Assembly (NCBI GenBank): GCA_019636845.1
Contig: JAHBWV010000001.1
Coordinates: 3,100,001-3,164,000 of the forward strand
Length of the DNA stretch: 64,000 nt
Direction of reading: 5' to 3'
Source of the DNA: Phycisphaeraceae bacterium
Lineage (GTDB): Bacteria; Planctomycetota; Phycisphaerae; Phycisphaerales; UBA1924
The position numbers and the translations under genes were made by a program. This document shows positions 34,901 to 42,115 of this stretch, one piece after another. Within the stretch, counting starts at the first letter, position 1. Every line of letters begins with the position of its first letter. The notes under the pieces are model-generated. The model did no database searches and was not told where the DNA came from. It saw nothing but the letters and a program-made list of their open reading frames with translations.

Positions 34901-35011
34901 GCGGGCCTCGTCGGCGTCGCTGTTTGTCGACGCGGGAGGGTGTGCCTGGCGTGTGGGCGCGGGGGCCTGGGTGGTGTGCGGGGGCTTGGCCTTGCGGGAG
35001 AAAAGACCCAT
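31928..35011 (-). CDS. putA: Bifunctional proline dehydrogenase / P5C dehydrogenase
   Basis: 1027-aa PutA that converts proline to glutamate in two steps: FAD-dependent proline dehydrogenase (about 150-470, with GAYWDAETILAEQHGWP and QMLHGMADQLKYAG) and NAD-dependent pyrroline-5-carboxylate dehydrogenase (about 540-1010, with VVISPWNFPLAICTGM, the Glu in EMGGKNAVIVD and catalytic Cys in GFQGQKCSACSRIIV). It has no N-terminal ribbon-helix-helix regulator domain, so it is an enzyme-only form. AAGGAA precedes ATG 35011. It is transcribed alone, next to and divergent from ribF. Confidence 0.95.
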   Translation of the reverse strand: MGLFSRKAKPPHTTQAPAPTRQAHPPASTNSDADEARILALGQEMLTKARDHKSGILSAKFYSDKLMNWSMSDPNFKVQMFRFVDCYPALTTPEMIHDHLTDYLTQPGVKLPPGFDLGLKAGGLAKGLMSSTISSQIKGMASKFIAGTDAASALPGLRTLWDDGIAFSVDLLGEACVSEQEADEYAKKYLDLITSLPGTVAGWKPQPRLETDHLGPIPRVNVSIKVSSLSSRVDPIDTEGSINGLMKRLIPLLEAAHSRGVFVNFDMEQEKFKDMTLELFMRCCEKVPFHAGLAMQAYLKSGVEDARLISDWARRTGRIVSVRLVKGAYWDAETILAEQHGWPCPVWAEKWQTDACFERMAEVFLDACPRTTGVGGEGGVKLALGSHNVRSIAATLTAMEKRGLPRNAIELQMLHGMADQLKYAGADMGLRIREYVPVGEMIPGMAYLVRRLLENTSNESWLKAGFLDNADSRILLRKPAPADPANHTPKPDLASVAPERHLLTPAVKGVSDERPFYTEPMRDFSKRVQREAFARAVSGATVPKIANDKAPDDAKRMVDKAHAAFAQWRDTDPRTRAAVLVSVARRMRQQRDGLAGVMIKESGKTWREADADVCEAIDFCEYYARLAVPMFERERLGKFIGELDEQWYQPRGVAVVISPWNFPLAICTGMTVAALVTGNPTIVKPAEQTPGIAKIMFDIIQDALREHGAPSDVLHFCPAPGETTGAALVRDPRVALIAFTGSRDVGLDILTAAAPGSPFSSPRGSFVAPAHVKKVICEMGGKNAVIVDTSADLDEAVIGIRHSAFGFQGQKCSACSRIIVVDPEGEDGPHMQTFLRRFVEATRALVVGDPADGGTDIGPVIDAEAKQKIEHYIAIGKQQSRHELTLEPPEGLQQKTGRHYVGPTIFSRVKPEHTIAQEEIFGPVVAVMHAKTFDEALAIANNSPYKLTGGVFSRKPEHLEQAKREFRVGNLYINRGNTGALVGRQPFGGFGMSGVGSKAGGKDYLYQFVEPRACCENTMRRGFAPEL

Positions 35012-35177
35012 GGGTCAGTTCCTTGGATTGGCGATGTCGGGGTGGCGAAGTCGATCGGCACGGGGCGCGGAACATGGAGTGTAGAGTGGGTGAGGGCCTC
35101 TCAGATCAGGTGGTCTGCGCCTAGCGTTCGTGGGGAGTTGGCGTGTGGCCCGGACCCTGGGCAGTCAAGGAGCGTGC

Positions 35178-36140
35178 GTGGCGGCCCGGAGCGTGCTGAC
35201 GATCGGAACCTTCGACGGCGTTCACATGGGGCATCGCGCCCTGATTGAGCGGGCCGGGGAGATTGCGAGGGGTGCCGGGGCTCGGGTGGTTGCGCTGGCC
35301 TTCGATCCGCATCCGATGACGCGGCTGCGTCCGGCATCTGCCCCTGCTCGCCTGACCACGTTCGGGTGGCGGGAGTCCCTGCTGAGGGAGGCGGGGGCTG
35401 ATGAGGTTGTGCGTCTGAACCCGTTCGACGGGCTGCTGGAACTGACACCGGAGGCGTTTGTGTCGCAGATTGTGTCGCGTTACGCGCCGATTGCGATTGT
35501 TGAGGGAGATGACTTTCGGTTCGGGAAGGGTCGAACGGGAGATGTCGATGTGCTGAGCCGGCTGGGGGAGCGGTCGGGGTTTGAGACGGTGGTTGTGCCG
35601 CCTGTTGAGGTTGTGCTTGGGGATGCTTCGATCGCTCGCGCTTCGAGCACCGGTGTGAGGCGTCTGCTTCTGTCTGGGAGGGCGAGTGACGCGGCCCGGG
35701 TGCTTGGGCGACCGTATCGGCTGATGGGGAAGGTTGTGCGTGGGGATCGGCGCGGGCGGACGATCGGGTATCCGACGGCGAACCTCGACAGCGAGTTGAT
35801 GCTGCCTGCGGACGGCGTGTACGCGGCACGTGCGCACCTCGCGGATGGGCGGGTGTTCGACGCCGCGCTCTCGGTGGGGACCAAGCCGACGTTCACGGAT
35901 GCGCCATCGCGGGCGTGCGAGGCGTTCTTTCTGGATGCGCCTCGGGCTTCGCAGGGTGACCCGCGGATCGAGGGGCTTGATGAGTACGGGTGGGCGTTGT
36001 CGCTGGATATCGTGGGCTGGGTCCGTGAACAGGTGCGATTCCACGGGCTGGAGCCGCTGCTTGGGCAGATGGCTCGTGATTGCGATCGGATCCGCGAGAT
36101 GCTGGGTGGCGCGGAGCGGGTTGCGGAGGAGGTGGTATGA
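35178..36140 (+). CDS. ribF: Bifunctional riboflavin kinase / FMN adenylyltransferase
   Basis: Makes FMN and FAD from riboflavin. The 320-aa protein has the nucleotidyltransferase start TIGTFDGVHMGHRALI (HxGH-type, about 7-22) and the C-terminal riboflavin kinase domain beginning GKVVRGDRRGRTIGYPTANL. I prefer the GTG at 35178 because AAGGAG lies six bases before it; a longer GTG at 35130 has no ribosome site. Its stop overlaps the start of the DHH gene by 4 nt (ATGA), so the two are coupled. No FMN riboswitch is seen upstream. Confidence 0.92.
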   Translation: MAARSVLTIGTFDGVHMGHRALIERAGEIARGAGARVVALAFDPHPMTRLRPASAPARLTTFGWRESLLREAGADEVVRLNPFDGLLELTPEAFVSQIVSRYAPIAIVEGDDFRFGKGRTGDVDVLSRLGERSGFETVVVPPVEVVLGDASIARASSTGVRRLLLSGRASDAARVLGRPYRLMGKVVRGDRRGRTIGYPTANLDSELMLPADGVYAARAHLADGRVFDAALSVGTKPTFTDAPSRACEAFFLDAPRASQGDPRIEGLDEYGWALSLDIVGWVREQVRFHGLEPLLGQMARDCDRIREMLGGAERVAEEVV

Positions 36141-37186
36141 GTTTGAGCCGGGTTGAAGAGTACAGCACGACGGCGTCTCTGGAAGAGATCGTCGCGTTTC
36201 TTCGGGGCGTTGATGCGGGGGCGACGATCGGCATCGGCACGCACATGAAGCCGGACGGGGACGCGATCGGTTCGACGCTGGCGGTCGCGCGGGCTCTGCG
36301 CGCGATCGGGAAGCGTGTGACGCTGCTCTACATGGGCGGCCCGCCTCGGTGGATCGAGACGCTGGCGACGCGGGCGGAGCGGAGCACGTTCGAGGAGGAC
36401 GGGCTGCCCGATCCGGAGCCGTCGGTGTGGTTGATTCTGGACACGGGGTCGTGGTCGCAGTTGGAGCAGTTGACGCCCGCGTTGACCGGGCGAGGTTCGA
36501 GCGTTGTGATCATCGATCACCACCTACAGGGCGACGCGGTGATCGCGGATCGGAGGTTCATCGACAAGAACGCGGCGGCGGCGGCTCAACCGGCGGCGGA
36601 GCTGTGCCGCATTCTGCTGGGGTTGCGTTCGTGCGCGGAGTTGCCTGTTGAGATTGCCGAGCCGCTGTTCCTGGGGCTGGCGACGGACACGGGTTGGTTC
36701 CGCCACTCGAACACGAGGCCTGAGACGCTGCGGCTGGCGGCGGATCTGATCGGCGCGGGGGCGAACCACTCGCGTTTGTATGCGATGGTGGAGCAGTCGG
36801 ACACGGTCGGGCGGCTGCGTCTGATTGCGCGGGCGCTCGGGTCTCTGGAGCTTTTCGACAATGATCGGATCGCGCTGATGAAGCTCACGCTCAGTGATTT
36901 TGAGCAGGCGGGGGCATCGCACGGGGACACCGGGGGTTTGGCGGACATGGCGCTTGTGATCCAGAGCGTGCGTGTCAGCGCGGTGATCACCGAGCAGTCG
37001 GTGAAGGCGGGCGCGCCGGCGCTGACGAAGATCTCGATGCGGAGCAAGGAGGGGCCGAACGCGGTGGATGTGAACGAGGTGTGCGGGAAGCTGGGCGGTG
37101 GCGGGCACGCGCGGGCGTCGGGTGCGCGGATGAGCTTGACGCTTGAGCAGACGCGCAGCCGCGTGCTGGAGGCGTTGCTCACATGA
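36137..37186 (+). CDS. nrnA: DHH/DHHA1 phosphoesterase (NrnA-like oligoribonuclease/pAp phosphatase)
   Basis: 349-aa DHH-superfamily phosphoesterase that degrades nano-RNA and/or dephosphorylates pAp. Manganese-site motifs are visible: HMKPDGDAIGS (about 34-44), LILDTGSW, the name-giving IIDHHLQGD and LATDTGWFRHSN; the DHHA1 domain ends in GGGGHARASGARM. Start at ATG 36137 with GGAGGAGGT just upstream and a 4-nt overlap with ribF, the order often seen in bacteria where rbfA-truB-ribF and nrnA cluster. Its stop overlaps the next ATG by 4 nt. Confidence 0.9.
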   Translation: MSLSRVEEYSTTASLEEIVAFLRGVDAGATIGIGTHMKPDGDAIGSTLAVARALRAIGKRVTLLYMGGPPRWIETLATRAERSTFEEDGLPDPEPSVWLILDTGSWSQLEQLTPALTGRGSSVVIIDHHLQGDAVIADRRFIDKNAAAAAQPAAELCRILLGLRSCAELPVEIAEPLFLGLATDTGWFRHSNTRPETLRLAADLIGAGANHSRLYAMVEQSDTVGRLRLIARALGSLELFDNDRIALMKLTLSDFEQAGASHGDTGGLADMALVIQSVRVSAVITEQSVKAGAPALTKISMRSKEGPNAVDVNEVCGKLGGGGHARASGARMSLTLEQTRSRVLEALLT

Positions 37187-37986
37187 AGGGATCCGGCGGA
37201 ATGGGCGGGAGCGGGCGTGGCGCGGGTGGGCGCGGATCCGGGGCGAGGCCGGTGCGTCCCGGGAAGCGTCCGCCGCTGCGGATCATGACGAGCACGCTGT
37301 GGGAGTATCCGAGCCAGCATTATGACGGGGCGTCGGGCTCGTTGATGCAGGGGGACAAGGACTATGTGGGTGCGACGCCCTCGTGGGTGATCTGGCAGTT
37401 GCTGAGCCGCTACACGCGCGAGGGGGACGTGGTGGTGGACCCGATGTGCGGGAGCGGAACGACGATCGACGTGTGCGCCGATCTCGGGCGTACGGGTCGC
37501 GGGTTTGATCTTGCGCCATCGCGGCCGGACATTGGACGTGCGGATGCGCGGCGGATCCCTTTGGCGGATGCGTCGGCGGATTTCGTGTTTGTTGATCCTC
37601 CGTACTCGACGCACGTTGACTATTCGGACGATCCGGCGTGCATCGGGAAGCTGGACGCTTCGGGGGAGGATGGGGGGCGGGCGTACTACGGGGCGATGCG
37701 TCAGGTGATCGGGGAGATCCATCGGGTGCTGAAGGACCGGCGCTACATGGGGCTGTATGTTTCTGATTCGTTCCGCAAGAAGAAGGGGAAGCCGGGGGGC
37801 GTGTTCATGCCGATCGGGTTTGAGCTCTTCTCGATTCTGCGTGAGCGTTTCAAGCCGGTGGACATCATCTGCGTGACGCGACAGAACGTGAAGCTGGGGC
37901 GGGGCAACTGGCACAAGGCGGCGGAAGAGGGGAACTTCTTTCTGCGGGGATTCAACTATCTGTTCATCATGAAGAAGGAATCGTGA
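37183..37986 (+). CDS. Orphan amino-methyltransferase (DNA or RNA)
   Basis: 267-aa AdoMet-dependent methyltransferase with motif I DPMCGSGTT at about 86-94 before the catalytic DPPYSTH at about 138-144, the order of alpha/gamma-type N6/N4 DNA methyltransferases and of Trm11-like RNA methyltransferases. The first 30 residues are Gly/Arg-rich and disordered, which could contact nucleic acid. No target-recognition domain and no restriction enzyme nearby. It overlaps nrnA by 4 nt (ATGA), so it is expressed with ribF and nrnA, a housekeeping context that favours an RNA or epigenetic role. Substrate base and target unknown. Confidence 0.75.
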   Translation: MKGSGGMGGSGRGAGGRGSGARPVRPGKRPPLRIMTSTLWEYPSQHYDGASGSLMQGDKDYVGATPSWVIWQLLSRYTREGDVVVDPMCGSGTTIDVCADLGRTGRGFDLAPSRPDIGRADARRIPLADASADFVFVDPPYSTHVDYSDDPACIGKLDASGEDGGRAYYGAMRQVIGEIHRVLKDRRYMGLYVSDSFRKKKGKPGGVFMPIGFELFSILRERFKPVDIICVTRQNVKLGRGNWHKAAEEGNFFLRGFNYLFIMKKES

Positions 37987-38005
37987 GGGGCGTGCGGGGG
38001 CGAGT

Positions 38006-39439
38006 TTACGCCTGGGTGTAGTGGTCTTGGAGGACGCGTCGCCAGTCTTCGATTCCCTTGACGGCGATGAAGCGGAGGCGGACCTGTTCGCTGTCGGGGT
38101 GGTGCTCGGCGAATCGGATGCCGAACTTGCGCATGTTCTTGGATGTGTAGTCGTCGGGGTGGCGCATGCGTCGGTTGGCGGCGAGGGCGAGTCGGTAGTG
38201 CTGCTCGAGGACGTCGCGCTGCTCGGGGATGGTGGGGCGTGTCGGCTCGCTGCCGGCGAGCATCATGCGGGCCTGCCTGAAGATCCAGGGGTTGCCGATG
38301 CATCCACGCGCGACGGCGACGGCGCTGACGCCGGTGTAGGCGAGCATGCGGAAGAGGTCGTGGACGTTCCAGATGTCGCCGGAACCGAAGACGACGCGAT
38401 CGGGGTTTCGGTTGACGATCTCTCGCAGGAGGTCCCAGCGCGAGGGCCCGACGTATTTCTGTTCGACGGTGCGGGCGTGGACGGTGGCCCAGGCGTATCC
38501 CATGTCGTAGGCGGCGTCGAAGATGCGGTTGAATGCCTGGACCATTTCGGGCGTGTCGTCGAATGAGCGGCGGAGTTTGACGGTGCAGGGGATGTGGGCG
38601 GGGACGGCTTCGCGCACGGCTTCGAGGATCTTGATTGCGCCGTCGGGCTCGGCGAGCCAGTGCCCGCCGCGGGCTTTGGATTTGATTTTCTTGACCGGGC
38701 AGGCGAGGTTGACATCGACGGTGGAGAAGGAGAGGGCGATGGAAGGGGAAGCGAACGCGGGGGTCGCGGAGGGGGCACCGCTTTGGAGTGAGGAGAGGGA
38801 GGTGTGAGTAAGGGAGTTCATGCCTTCGTGACTTTGTGACTCCGTAGCTTCTTCCTCGTCGTCGCCGCAGGCGATGTCTTCGTACTCACCATCTGCATTG
38901 CCATCAGCGGGCTCAAAGTCCTCGGGCTTGTACTTGACGAGTGCGCCGCTGGGGTCGTGCGTGAGGTGGCTGTAGGCGAGCGCGCGGTAGGCCTTGTCGG
39001 TCCTCTTTCCTTGCTCGATCGCCTTGATGGCGGCGGCGGCCATTTCCTGGGGGTCTGAGCCCATGATCTGGACGGCGAGTGGGTGGTCTTCTGCGCCTCC
39101 GGGGACGTTATCGTGGAGTTCGCCGAGGTCGGCCTTGACGAACCCTCGTCCGCCGGCGAGGAGCGTGCGGTCGAGGAGTGCCTCCGTGACGCAGTAGGGG
39201 CAGCCGTGGCGGCGAGCGACGATGCGCATGGCGGCGTCGGAGTACCCCGCGAGGCCTGCCTGGAAGAATGGGGCGTCGAAGCCGGGGACGGCGTGTGTGA
39301 CTCTCGGGTTTGCCGCCCCGGACCAGTCCCGGTGGCGTCCGGAGCCGATGGTCTCTGCGATGTGCATCGCGTCGAGGGATTCGGCTCCGGGTGCGATTGC
39401 GGGTCCGGGGGGCGTGGCGTTGTTGCTCTGGCACCCCAT
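38006..39439 (-). CDS. dus: tRNA-dihydrouridine synthase with a large insertion
   Basis: FMN-dependent Dus enzyme that reduces uridines in tRNA. Core motifs: AGLAGYSDAAMR, VTEALLDRTLL, AVQIMGSDPQEMAAAA, the catalytic Cys in VDVNLACPVKK, VFGSGDIWN and VAVARGCIGNPWIF. Between MGSDPQ and VDVNLACP, normally about 20 residues apart, lies an insertion of roughly 100 residues, acidic and Ser-rich, part of it (around 38755-38860) made of repeat-like DNA with GTGACTTTGTGACTCCGTAG-type words. Start uncertain: ATG 39439 is used, but 39460 (overlapping the divergent gene) and 39367 are possible; none has a clear ribosome site. Confidence 0.85.
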   Translation of the reverse strand: MGCQSNNATPPGPAIAPGAESLDAMHIAETIGSGRHRDWSGAANPRVTHAVPGFDAPFFQAGLAGYSDAAMRIVARRHGCPYCVTEALLDRTLLAGGRGFVKADLGELHDNVPGGAEDHPLAVQIMGSDPQEMAAAAIKAIEQGKRTDKAYRALAYSHLTHDPSGALVKYKPEDFEPADGNADGEYEDIACGDDEEEATESQSHEGMNSLTHTSLSSLQSGAPSATPAFASPSIALSFSTVDVNLACPVKKIKSKARGGHWLAEPDGAIKILEAVREAVPAHIPCTVKLRRSFDDTPEMVQAFNRIFDAAYDMGYAWATVHARTVEQKYVGPSRWDLLREIVNRNPDRVVFGSGDIWNVHDLFRMLAYTGVSAVAVARGCIGNPWIFRQARMMLAGSEPTRPTIPEQRDVLEQHYRLALAANRRMRHPDDYTSKNMRKFGIRFAEHHPDSEQVRLRFIAVKGIEDWRRVLQDHYTQA

Positions 39440-39458
39440 CGGAGGGACTATACGGAGC

Positions 39459-39911
39459 ATGAGACACACACGGACTATTGTGGCGGCTCGATCGACCTGC
39501 CTCTTCGCGCTTGTTGCGGTCGGCTGTTCGGGGATCTTCGGTTGTTCTGGGACGGGCTCGCGAGTGGGCGCGGAGCGTGCGTATCCGCAGACGGCCGTGC
39601 AGGGTGAGTCCCTCGATATCCAGGTGGTGCGGGGCGAGACGACGCTGACGCTGACGAACACGACGTCGCGCGTCTTCGGCCCGTGCACGCTGTGGGTGAA
39701 CGCGTATTACTCGCGTCCGCTGGAGGGGCTGGCCGTCGGTCAGTCGCTGACGTTGCCGCTCAAGGACTTCAGGAATGAGCACGGCGAGTCGTTCCGCGGG
39801 GGTGGATTCTTCGCGACCAAGAAGCCGGAGCGGATGGTTCTGGCGCAGATCGAGCACGACGGAACGATGTACCCGCTGGTGGTGACGCGGGGCGAGCCGG
39901 TCATCAAGTGA
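39459..39911 (+). CDS. Hypothetical lipoprotein
   Basis: 150-aa exported protein, not recognised. The N terminus has a hydrophobic segment with Cys residues in VAVGCSGIFGC, either of which could be the lipidated one. The remainder is a compact beta-rich domain (for example VRGETTLTLTNTTSRVFGPC). ATG 39459; its start region overlaps the 5' end of the divergent dus gene, whose start is itself uncertain. The PIG-L deacetylase follows 29 nt later on the same strand. Confidence 0.7.
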   Translation: MRHTRTIVAARSTCLFALVAVGCSGIFGCSGTGSRVGAERAYPQTAVQGESLDIQVVRGETTLTLTNTTSRVFGPCTLWVNAYYSRPLEGLAVGQSLTLPLKDFRNEHGESFRGGGFFATKKPERMVLAQIEHDGTMYPLVVTRGEPVIK

Positions 39912-39940
39912 TCCCGAGGCGCGGGCGCGAGGAGTGAGCG

Positions 39941-40663
39941 ATGGCGAATGTGCTGGTGGTCGGCCCACACCCTGATGACCAGGAGATCGGGATGGGCGGG
40001 ACGATCGCCCTGCTCGCGTCGCAGGGTCACAACGTGCTGCTTCTCGACATGACCGACGGAGAGCCGACGCCCCACGGGGATCGTGAGACACGCGCGAAAG
40101 AGGCGGCGCACGCGGCGGAGATCCTGAGCGAGGGGGGAGCACCGGTGCGGAGGCGGTTGCTCGGGCTTCGGAATCGATTCGTGGAGCACACGATCGAGGC
40201 GCGGCATCTGGTGGCGGGCGTGATGCGGTCGCACCAGGCGGAGATCGTCTTCTGTCCGCACCCGGAGGATGCGCACCCGGACCATGTGGCGGTGACGCGG
40301 ATCGTTGAGGACGCGAGGTTTGACGCCAAGCTGACGAGGATCGATATGCCGGGCGATGAGGGTCGGCCGCCGATCTATCCCGCGTGGCTGTTCTATTACT
40401 ACGCGTCGCATCTGCGGCGCGTGGCGGATCCTTCGTTCATCATGGACATCTCGCCGTTCGCGGAGCGGAAGATCGAGTCGATCACGGCGTATCGCTCGCA
40501 GTTTGTGCTGCCGGAGAAGAACCGGCGGGTGGTCGAGTGGGTGCGTGCGGCGGGCGTGTACTTCGGCTCGCGGATCGGCGTCGGGGCGGGCGAGCCCTTC
40601 TTCACGAGGGAGCCGATCGGGCTGGGCTCGCTGGCGGGTGTTGTGAACGTGATGGGGAGTTGA
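39941..40663 (+). CDS. PIG-L family N-acetyl deacetylase (BshB-like)
   Basis: 240-aa zinc deacetylase of the LmbE/PIG-L family, which removes acetyl groups from N-acetylglucosamine conjugates; BshB acts this way in bacillithiol synthesis. Zinc-binding motifs are PHPDDQEIGMGG (His10, Asp12, Asp13) and the later HPDH near 110. Ends at normal length. GAGGAG is seven bases before ATG 39941. No bshA or bshC is nearby, so bacillithiol synthesis cannot be claimed. Stop is 45 nt before mgtE. Confidence 0.88.
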   Translation: MANVLVVGPHPDDQEIGMGGTIALLASQGHNVLLLDMTDGEPTPHGDRETRAKEAAHAAEILSEGGAPVRRRLLGLRNRFVEHTIEARHLVAGVMRSHQAEIVFCPHPEDAHPDHVAVTRIVEDARFDAKLTRIDMPGDEGRPPIYPAWLFYYYASHLRRVADPSFIMDISPFAERKIESITAYRSQFVLPEKNRRVVEWVRAAGVYFGSRIGVGAGEPFFTREPIGLGSLAGVVNVMGS

Positions 40664-40708
40664 TCGTCTCGGGATGGGCCGGGAGCGCGAGGGAGGTAGG
40701 ATCTTGGC

Positions 40709-42094
40709 GTGAAGAGTCTGGCGGCACTGATCCAGCCCGAGATCGAGGAGATGATCCGCGCGGGTCAGTTTGGTGAGCTGCGCGAGACGCTGCACCAGTT
40801 GCCTCCGGCGGACGTGGCCGAGGTGTTCAGCGAGCTGGACGGCGCGGACGCGGCGGTGGCGTTCCGTTTCCTGTATCGGGACGACGCGGGGGAGGTGTTC
40901 TCGTATCTGGAGCCGGAGGATCAGGAGCGGCTGATTTCCAAGCTCGGGGACGAGGGTTCTCGGCGTGTGATCGAGGCGATGAGCACGGACGATCGCGTGC
41001 GTCTGCTCGATGAGCTTCCGTACACGGTGGCGCAGCGGATCATCCAGTCGCTCGATCCGGCGGAGCGTCAGGCGACGCTGGCGATCCTGGGGTATCCGCA
41101 GGAGTCGGTGGGGCGTCTGATGACGACCGACTACGTTGCGGTGCGTGCGGACTGGACGGTTGAGGAGGCGCTCGCGCATCTTCGGAAGCACGGTCGAGAC
41201 GCGGAGACGATCAATGTCGTGTACATCACGGATGATGGTGGGCGGCTGGTTGACGACATCCGGATCCGGCAGTTGATTCTCGCGGATCCGCGGGCGACGC
41301 TCGGCTCGATCGGCGATAGTAACTTCATTGCGCTCACGGCGGACCAGGACCAGGAAGAGGCGGTGCGGCTGATGTCGCGGTATGACCGGATCGCGCTTCC
41401 GGTGCTGGATTCTCGCGGGAAGTTGCTGGGGATCGTGACGCACGATGACGTGGCCGACGTGGCGCAGGCAGAGGCGACGGAGGACATGCAGATGATGGGC
41501 GCGGTTGCCGCGCTCGAGGACGCGTACATCGATACCGGTCATTTTGAGATGTACCGGAAGCGTGCGATCTGGCTGGCGGTGCTGTTTGTGGGGCAGACGA
41601 TCACTATTGTGGTGCTGGGCTCGTTCCAGGATCAGCTGGATAAGGCGACGGTGCTGGTGTTCTTTCTGCCTTTGGTGATCTCGTGCGGGGGGAACTCGGG
41701 CTCGCAGGCGGCGACGCTGCTGACGCGTGCGCTCTCGCTGGGCGAGGTGGCTCCGTCGGACTGGCTGGCGATCGTGAAGAAGGAGCTTGCGACGGGGCTG
41801 ATGCTGAGCGGGTCTCTCGGGCTTCTGGGGACGCTGGTTGTGTTCGGCTTCACGGCGGCGGGGCACCCGCACACGGCGTTTCGTCTGCCTCTGGCGATCA
41901 CTGTCGCGGTCGCGATCATGGCGGTGGTGGCGTGGGGGACGACGCTGGGTTCGCTGTTGCCGCTCGCGCTCAAGCGATTCGGGATTGATCCTGCGATCGC
42001 ATCGACGCCGCTGGTCGCAACGCTGATGGACGCATCGGGGACGCTGATCTATCTGCTCGTGGCCGTGTTGATCCTGACCGGGCAACTGCTTTGA
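40709..42094 (+). CDS. mgtE: Magnesium transporter MgtE
   Basis: 461-aa Mg2+ channel of the inner membrane. The cytoplasmic N domain of acidic helical repeats (about 1-130, for example LPPADVAEVFSELDGADAA and RVRLLDELPYTVAQRIIQ) is followed by two CBS domains (about 135-260) that sense Mg2+, then five transmembrane helices from about 285 (AIWLAVLFVGQTITIVVL, PLVISCGGNSGSQAATLLTR and others). Length and order are normal. GTG start with GGGAGGT upstream. Convergent with the PHP-domain gene, 22 nt apart. Confidence 0.95.
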   Translation: MKSLAALIQPEIEEMIRAGQFGELRETLHQLPPADVAEVFSELDGADAAVAFRFLYRDDAGEVFSYLEPEDQERLISKLGDEGSRRVIEAMSTDDRVRLLDELPYTVAQRIIQSLDPAERQATLAILGYPQESVGRLMTTDYVAVRADWTVEEALAHLRKHGRDAETINVVYITDDGGRLVDDIRIRQLILADPRATLGSIGDSNFIALTADQDQEEAVRLMSRYDRIALPVLDSRGKLLGIVTHDDVADVAQAEATEDMQMMGAVAALEDAYIDTGHFEMYRKRAIWLAVLFVGQTITIVVLGSFQDQLDKATVLVFFLPLVISCGGNSGSQAATLLTRALSLGEVAPSDWLAIVKKELATGLMLSGSLGLLGTLVVFGFTAAGHPHTAFRLPLAITVAVAIMAVVAWGTTLGSLLPLALKRFGIDPAIASTPLVATLMDASGTLIYLLVAVLILTGQLL

Positions 42095-42115
42095 GCGGTG
42101 ACTGCTCTGCAGACG

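Noticed and set aside
35012..35177. FMN riboswitch ahead of ribF
   Set aside because: No conserved RFN-element boxes could be seen in this short putA-ribF gap.
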